In this document: positions 36,601-39,966 of the stretch, one piece after another
Layout of the letters: every line of letters begins with the position of its first letter
Numbering within the stretch: position 1 is the first letter of the stretch
Assembly (NCBI GenBank): GCA_944324175.1
Contig: CALUVH010000017.1
Location: forward strand, 1-39,966
Origin: Candidatus Gastranaerophilales bacterium
GTDB lineage: Bacteria > Cyanobacteriota > Vampirovibrionia > Gastranaerophilales > Gastranaerophilaceae
DNA length: 39,966 bases
Direction: 5' to 3'
Position numbers and translations under genes: made by a program
Notes under the pieces: generated by a model
What the model was told of the DNA's origin: nothing
The model's input: only the letters and a program-made list of their open reading frames with translations
Database searches by the model: none

Positions 36601-36808
36601 CAGGAGCAGCAATTGTAGATTCGATAACGTCAGAACTCGCACCTGCATAAGTAGCAGTTACAACAACTTGCGGAGGCGTAATTGAAGGATATTCTTCCAA
36701 TGGAAGCATTTTTATCATTAAAATACCCGCTAGCATAATTACAAGGGATATTACAATCGCAAGTTTAGGTCTTTGTATAAATATATTGGATGTTTGCTTT
36801 TCTGACAT
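33680..36808 (-). CDS. RND-family multidrug efflux pump, AcrB/MexB-like (HAE1)
   Basis: 1042 residues, twelve membrane helices, two large periplasmic loops. It begins SNIFIQRPKLAIVISLVIMLAG, as HAE1 pumps do. LVLAVGLVVDDAIVVLEN holds the two proton-relay aspartates of helix 4. Also seen are GLSTKQAILIIEFAKD and MTVFGGMMAVAFIGTFLVPAFYV in the last helices. It exports hydrophobic compounds, drugs or bile-type molecules using the proton gradient. Middle gene of the MFP-RND-TolC operon. Confidence 0.96.
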   Translation of the reverse strand: MSEKQTSNIFIQRPKLAIVISLVIMLAGILMIKMLPLEEYPSITPPQVVVTATYAGASSDVIESTIAAPVEAQLNGVEDMIYMSSTSQNGQYQLTLYFNIGSDPDMAVVNVQNQLQLVTPRLPEEVRRYGLSVKKSTGGPGLLMISVNSPSGTYDNLYIANYASIYIKDELARIKGVGKVSVFGSSDYSMRVWLDATKMANLGISVSDVNSAITQQNTQAPAGDLGVEPMVNKQMIKLTLRTPGRLQDVKEFEDIIVRSKPDGSQVRLKDIARVELGAESYSYFSRINGKNSAIISIQQLPEANAIDLSNKIQKKMEELSKGFPQGIEYKIQHDETEFVRESINEVVNAIALAIILVGIVTYLFLGSARAAFIPFCAIPVSLIGVFIFMNLLGFSINLLILFGLVLAVGLVVDDAIVVLENTQRHIQEGKSPREATEVTMVEVFGAVLATSLVLMAVFVPVSFMAGITGQMFRQFALCIATSIGLSTLVALTLAPALCSMILKTNDQQSEIAFIKKFDEWFNKVRDKYLLGAQIFINSPKITLVTFFSIVAFILFMFKIIPTGFLPTEDKGAIFSQIQLPEGSSASRTDIVASEIEQRILNMDGVHNTITLVGFSGENTALIVADLDEYKFRKKSSLSMQSILKKMQTEFANYPSATIASFSPPAISGLGMFGGFEYQLLDKGNRTPQELYEEAMKLIAAANKNPAFSLVYTSFTANLPQMLIDIDEPKALAQNVPISEIYSALAGYFGKSYVNDFNKYGRVYRVYLQADAPFREKPADIDKIYVKNSYGGMVPLSSVVKIKDIVGPYSLTRFNMYNAITINGMAATGVSSGQAMSAMEQVSDEVLPKDMGFAWSGSSLQEHESEGQIGPILAMSLVFVYLFLVALYESWMLPIAVLLISPVALVGALFFQYVSGYSLDLYSQIGLVMLIGLSTKQAILIIEFAKDAHEAGMGIKEAALQAAKLRFRAVMMTNIAFILGLLPLVFASGAGAASRHSVGMTVFGGMMAVAFIGTFLVPAFYVMVEELKLAMAKKIKENNNNEG

Positions 36809-36852
36809 TTACCATTCCTTTAAACTTTATAATTTAGATTTTTAATTTACAA

Positions 36853-38040
36853 TTATTTTTTATTCTCTTGTTTTTTATCTGAAGAATCACCTTCTGCTTT
36901 TTTAATTTTAGCCATCTCTTCAGCGCTAACAACCGTCACAGGCTTAGCAGGAGTAACCTTTTGAATACCGTCGACTATAACCCTGTCGCCTTTGACAAGA
37001 CCTTCACCCACAATCCACTTATTACCGCTTTGTCCGACGGTTTTGATGTAAGTCAACTGAGGCAAATCTTGCTCATCAAGCTTATATACATATTTACCTG
37101 CTTGATTTTCTTGTACAGCGGTCTGAGGTACAACCGGAACAAGTGAAGGTCGATTAGCAAAAAGCTTTACCGTAACAAATTCACCATGAATTAAGGTATT
37201 GTTAGGGTTTTTGAATGTAGCACGCATTGTAACTGTACCTGTAGACTGATCAACTTTGTTGTCTTGGAAGTCTTGAACACCGTCAATGTCATATTTTTCG
37301 CCGTTTGGCAAAAGCAGTTCTACACGTCGGTTTTTATTATCTTCTTTATCCGATGCCGAAATAGCCGCAAACTCAGTAGAATCGAGCGGGAATGTGACAT
37401 ATATCGGGTTTGTGCTGTTAATTGTAGTTAGCGCACCGGAAGAAGGTGAAACATAGTTACCAACAGTAACTGTTATAATACCTACACGACCATCGACAGG
37501 TGATTTTACATTTGTGTAGCTCAAGTTTCTGTTTGCATCGCTGTAAGCAGCCTGAGCAGACGCCAACTGCGCACGCAACGAATCACGTTGAGAAAGCAAA
37601 TTATCATATTGAGCCTTTGCGATGTAATCTTTTTTCACAAGCTCTTGAGCACGTTGAAGTTGTTTTTCCGCATAAGTAAGCTGCGCTTTCAGGTTTGCAA
37701 CATTTGCCCCAGCGACTTTTGACGCGTTAGAAAACTCCGTCGGTTCTATCAAGAAAAGTGTCTGACCTGCTTTTACAAAATCGCCTTCTTTAAAATAGCT
37801 TTTTTGCAAATAACCGGCGATACGCGCAAGCACATCTACCCGATATTTTGAGGTGACACGCCCAGGGGCTTCGTATGTCCTTATTATATTTTCTTCTGTA
37901 ACCGTATCTATCTGTACCTTTGGTGCAGGCTTGTTCTTAGCTGAATTACCTGACATATACTGGGTATACGCCGAATAACCATACCTTAGCAATACCGCAG
38001 CAATAACTATCGCTATGATAATTATAATATTTTTTTTCAT
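36853..38040 (-). CDS. RND efflux periplasmic adaptor (membrane fusion protein), AcrA-like
   Basis: 395 residues. An N-terminal membrane anchor (IIIIIAIVIAAVLLRYGY), then beta-barrel and lipoyl halves (VDVLARIAGYLQKSYFKEGDFVKAGQTLFLIEP and NVKSPVDGRVGIITVTVGNYV) around a coiled-coil hairpin. The C-terminal barrel has VVPQTAVQENQAGKYVY and GDRVIVDGIQKV. The tail is Lys/Glu-rich. First gene of the operon, with GAGGGAGAG before the ATG. Confidence 0.95.
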   Translation of the reverse strand: MKKNIIIIIAIVIAAVLLRYGYSAYTQYMSGNSAKNKPAPKVQIDTVTEENIIRTYEAPGRVTSKYRVDVLARIAGYLQKSYFKEGDFVKAGQTLFLIEPTEFSNASKVAGANVANLKAQLTYAEKQLQRAQELVKKDYIAKAQYDNLLSQRDSLRAQLASAQAAYSDANRNLSYTNVKSPVDGRVGIITVTVGNYVSPSSGALTTINSTNPIYVTFPLDSTEFAAISASDKEDNKNRRVELLLPNGEKYDIDGVQDFQDNKVDQSTGTVTMRATFKNPNNTLIHGEFVTVKLFANRPSLVPVVPQTAVQENQAGKYVYKLDEQDLPQLTYIKTVGQSGNKWIVGEGLVKGDRVIVDGIQKVTPAKPVTVVSAEEMAKIKKAEGDSSDKKQENKK

Positions 38041-38059
38041 TATCTCTCCCTCAATGTCT

Positions 38060-38104
38060 GTTGTTTTTACAACAATGTTAACATAAAAATTTATAACTTG
38101 TCAA
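38060..38104 (-). promoter_or_regulatory. Promoter and small inverted repeat before the efflux operon
   Basis: On the minus strand a perfect TTGACA (38099-38104), 18-bp spacer and extended -10 TGT-TAACAT (-10 at 38075-38080). Directly downstream is GTTGT-N4-ACAAC (38060-38073), a short inverted repeat placed where a repressor of a drug pump could bind. Confidence 0.5.
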
Positions 38105-38114
38105 CAATTTTTAC

Positions 38115-38420
38115 TTAATTTAGGAAGTAATTTTGTTGGGGTAGAATGAAGTGTACCCCAACATTACAATTCTTAGAAAAATGATATTTTATTGACATAA
38201 TAATTTTTGGATACTCTTTAATATCGCAAGGATTTAGAATTACATGGATATGATTAAGAAGTATGCATATTGCCACAATCTCAAACTTAAAATAACGTTT
38301 TGCATTTTTAAATGATCGCCGCACTAGATCTATATTATCAATAAATATATTTTTACGATTGTATGAAACGATTATTATGTGAATGTAACTATTTGGAATA
38401 AAAACACGTCTATAATTCAT
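38115..38420 (-). pseudogene. Truncated REP-associated tyrosine transposase (RAYT / Y1_Tnp, IS200-like)
   Basis: 101 residues against about 150-180 for intact family members. MNYRRVFIPNSYIHIIIVSYNRKNIF is a typical start. ILLNHIHVIL holds the His-x-His metal motif near residue 58, and YPKIIMSIKYHFSKN follows. The frame is lost at about residue 88, and the catalytic Tyr region (HYNP...) is missing. The lost end coincides with a hairpin, TGTTGGGGTA (38134-38143) pairing with TACCCCAACA (38154-38163). It is therefore a broken copy and probably inactive. Confidence 0.75.
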
Positions 38421-38446
38421 ATTTTTATCTTACATCAAATATTTTT

Positions 38447-38469
38447 GTTGAGGTGAAACCCCAACCTAC
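38447..38469 (-). repeat. REP-like hairpin (variant)
   Basis: On the minus strand GTAG is followed by GTTGGGGT, a 3-nt loop and ACCTCAAC (one mismatch or G-U pair). It lies 27 bp upstream of the transposase remnant. The stem sequence GTTGGGGT recurs in the hairpin at the remnant's far end. The flank CCTACAGTAACAGCTGAGC is shared with copy 1. Confidence 0.55.
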
Positions 38470-38590
38470 AGTAACAGCTGAGCCGTCAGGCTCTAATTCA
38501 AAATAATTCAAACAGGCGCCTGCAATTAGGCACCCTTTGATATGATTGCTTTTTACTCGCGCGTAACGCGATTTTATAGTTCTTTTTATT

Positions 38591-38614
38591 GTCGGATTGG
38601 TAAATCCGACCTAC
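38591..38614 (-). repeat. REP-like hairpin (copy 2)
   Basis: GTAG plus GTCGGATT/AATCCGAC stem with loop TACC on the minus strand. It differs from the copy at 26686-26709 at one loop base. Confidence 0.6.
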
Positions 38615-38726
38615 AGTAACTGCGTTATTTGAGACAATATTGGTGTTTTAGGTTAAAAACATCGTTTTTCGCGTTTTAACCATGCTCATGAGGGCGCTAT
38701 TACCCGCAAATGAGACGCTTTAACGA

Positions 38727-39845
38727 TTAATTACTAAAACATCTAGCACGGAAGTTTGAGTCGTACACGCCATAATTGTTCCTGTTAGTGCTGGAAGAGC
38801 CGAAGTAGCGTAGGAGTGCGTAGCAGGTACCGTCAGGCTCGCTCGACCAATAGCTCCAGCTAATGGACCAATTGAGTTCCGCTACCCGATCCGAATCTGG
38901 GGTTATACCATCTCTATATGCATCTCCTATCGGGTTATCTTCCTGTTTGTAGATGTATGTTGCTACATCTGCAAGTTCTTGCAGCGTTGGTAATCTCATT
39001 CCATTCTCTACGCATGCTTTCTTTGCTCCCGCCCAATAGTTAATTGAACAAGAACTGTTTTCACTATCTGAGCGTTCATCATAGTCATGGTCAGGACTTC
39101 CTTCACACGTGTTTATTGCTGTTGTTGGATAGATATCGCTTGCGGCTATACATTTGTCTTGGAATTTCATATCACAAGTGGAGATTGTTGCATTCTTTAA
39201 TTGGATATCATCGCCTACTCTGTTTGGACCTTTCTTGCCGTTTACATCTATCAACATACTCATACAACCTACCTGACCGCTTTGACCTTCTTTACTGAAT
39301 GGGTCTACGCTACTGCAATTCGGATTGTATGCCATTACTACTGTTGTACCGTCTGCTATTACAAATCCCATTGTATTTGTATTCCACTCTTTTTGTCCTA
39401 GTTTGCTTGCGGTTGTTAGGCTACTTACTTCTACTTCGGTTTCTTTATCGCCTGTTTGAACAAACTTTGGTGCGTAGCAGTTTTCTAATTTATCGTTTTC
39501 ACAGGTTTTGATTACTTTTACATACTTCTTAAAATAATTCATGTAATCTTCTGTGCTGTTTGCTACTCCTGTCATCACGCCGTCTATATTCATTTGACGG
39601 GTCGCTTCTACAAGTTTTTTGTCCCACAGGTCCTTTGCTGTTGACCAAGCTTTGTTGTTATGGTTCTCTATCATGCTTGGAATCGTCAGCGCTGCAACTA
39701 TTCCGATTATGCTCAGTGTGATTAGCACTTCTGCTAAAGTAAAGGCACTTTTACGTTGACACAGGTTCAAATGTGGTCTTCGACCACCCTCGGCTAAAGT
39801 AAACGCAGTTCGCGCTGAATAATTCTTTTGTTCGTTCTTTGTCAT
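38727..39845 (-). CDS. Pilin-like surface protein with variable C-type-lectin-like C-terminus (copy 2)
   Basis: 372 residues, closely similar to the protein at 26851-27966. It has the same doubled A-F-T-L-A-E start, the same hydrophobic pilin helix, and a nearly identical cysteine-bearing middle. The last ~50 residues keep the frame W-S...YWSS...GT...RYF-x-SSS...RARCF but differ at many scattered positions (for example GTSNACERYFD in copy 1, GTCYALLRYFG here). One codon is missing near NWS. AAAGGAG precedes the ATG. A role as an exported adhesin or receptor-binding protein is inferred from the fold pattern. Confidence 0.82.
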   Translation of the reverse strand: MTKNEQKNYSARTAFTLAEGGRRPHLNLCQRKSAFTLAEVLITLSIIGIVAALTIPSMIENHNNKAWSTAKDLWDKKLVEATRQMNIDGVMTGVANSTEDYMNYFKKYVKVIKTCENDKLENCYAPKFVQTGDKETEVEVSSLTTASKLGQKEWNTNTMGFVIADGTTVVMAYNPNCSSVDPFSKEGQSGQVGCMSMLIDVNGKKGPNRVGDDIQLKNATISTCDMKFQDKCIAASDIYPTTAINTCEGSPDHDYDERSDSENSSCSINYWAGAKKACVENGMRLPTLQELADVATYIYKQEDNPIGDAYRDGITPDSDRVAELNWSISWSYWSSEPDGTCYALLRYFGSSSTNRNNYGVYDSNFRARCFSN

Positions 39846-39896
39846 TTGGACTCCTTTATTTTTATTATTCTGACCATTAATTCCTTTTATTAAATA

Positions 39897-39960
39897 ATTC
39901 TACCTTTTAAGTTGATTTATTGCTCTTTATACACATCAACACAAGTTCACTAACTTGTGT
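39897..39960 (-). promoter_or_regulatory. Conserved leader of the second pilin-like gene
   Basis: TAGAAT (39897-39902) and, further upstream, the hairpin ACACAAGTT-N4-AACTTGTGT (39939-39960). Both match the first copy in sequence and spacing. Confidence 0.5.
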
Positions 39961-39966
39961 CTTTTT

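Larger units (their letters stand above)
38421..38726. other. Intergenic region with REP-like hairpins, downstream of the second pilin-like gene
   Basis: No gene is seen. It contains two REP-like hairpins listed separately, a degenerate GGCGCC/GGCACC hairpin (38513-38533) related to the first pilin terminator, and GGTTAAAA (38651-38658) pairing with TTTTAACC (38674-38681). Confidence 0.5.

Noticed and set aside
36961-37146. Plus-strand frames over the efflux and pilin genes
   Set aside because: Antisense shadows without ribosome sites or known motifs.
26851-39845. Search for a DGR reverse transcriptase or template repeat near the variable pilins
   Set aside because: No frame with reverse-transcriptase motifs (YxDD type) and no third copy of the variable sequence is present in the window.
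1-39966. tRNA genes
   Set aside because: No T-arm GGTTCRANYCC with matching cloverleaf was found by eye on either strand; a covariance search was not possible.

Overview
The window is A+T-rich bacterial chromosome. It most resembles an anaerobic, diderm, non-photosynthetic relative of the cyanobacteria (Vampirovibrionia/Melainabacteria, Gastranaerophilales-like). This is inferred, not proven, from four things: a Ycf45-type AAA+R3H protein and a ThiD2-ThiE fusion, both typical of the cyanobacterial lineage; a ferredoxin-dependent 2-oxoacid oxidoreductase plus pyruvate phosphate dikinase, which suit anaerobic metabolism; a complete RND/MFP/TolC exporter, which implies an outer membrane; and pseudopilin-like proteins with an A-F-T-L-A-E N-terminus.

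Layout. 1-900: no gene; a leader and three tandem TTGACA promoters fire leftwards off the window, probably into an rRNA operon. 0.9-6.7 kb: a small secreted coiled-coil protein, a membrane-anchored lytic transglycosylase, thiD2-thiE with manC, and an HExxH protein; this stretch is dense in the palindrome GCATGC. 6.8-14.8 kb: an FAD-linked oxidase translationally coupled to a 2208-residue coiled-coil protein built partly from 21-residue repeats. 14.9-17.6 kb: a four-gene 2-oxoacid:ferredoxin oxidoreductase operon. 17.6-19.1 kb: three small genes, two of them paralogous membrane proteins, behind a cluster of palindromes. 19.2-26.4 kb: ppdK, an FkbM methyltransferase, two paralogous small membrane proteins, glutaredoxin, a CheR-like methyltransferase and the AAA/R3H protein. 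26.4-39.97 kb: two near-identical pilin-like genes in the same orientation frame an AgcS symporter with an ACT protein, a GT4 glycosyltransferase with RfbA, and an RND efflux operon. REP-like hairpins and a truncated REP-associated transposase lie beside the pilin genes.

The most interesting signal is the pair of pilin-like proteins (26851-27966 and 38727-39845). Their bodies are almost identical, but the last ~50 residues, which look like a C-type-lectin-type domain, differ at scattered codons. Most of those changes are at codon positions 1 and 2, with C often kept at position 3, while the codons between them are conserved. This resembles variable regions rewritten from AAC codons by a diversity-generating retroelement. 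No reverse transcriptase or template repeat is in the window, so such a system would have to act from elsewhere. Other notable items are the giant repeat coiled-coil protein, candidate leaderless genes with a fixed 6-nt spacing between -10 box and ATG, the GCATGC enrichment and the three-palindrome operator-like cluster.
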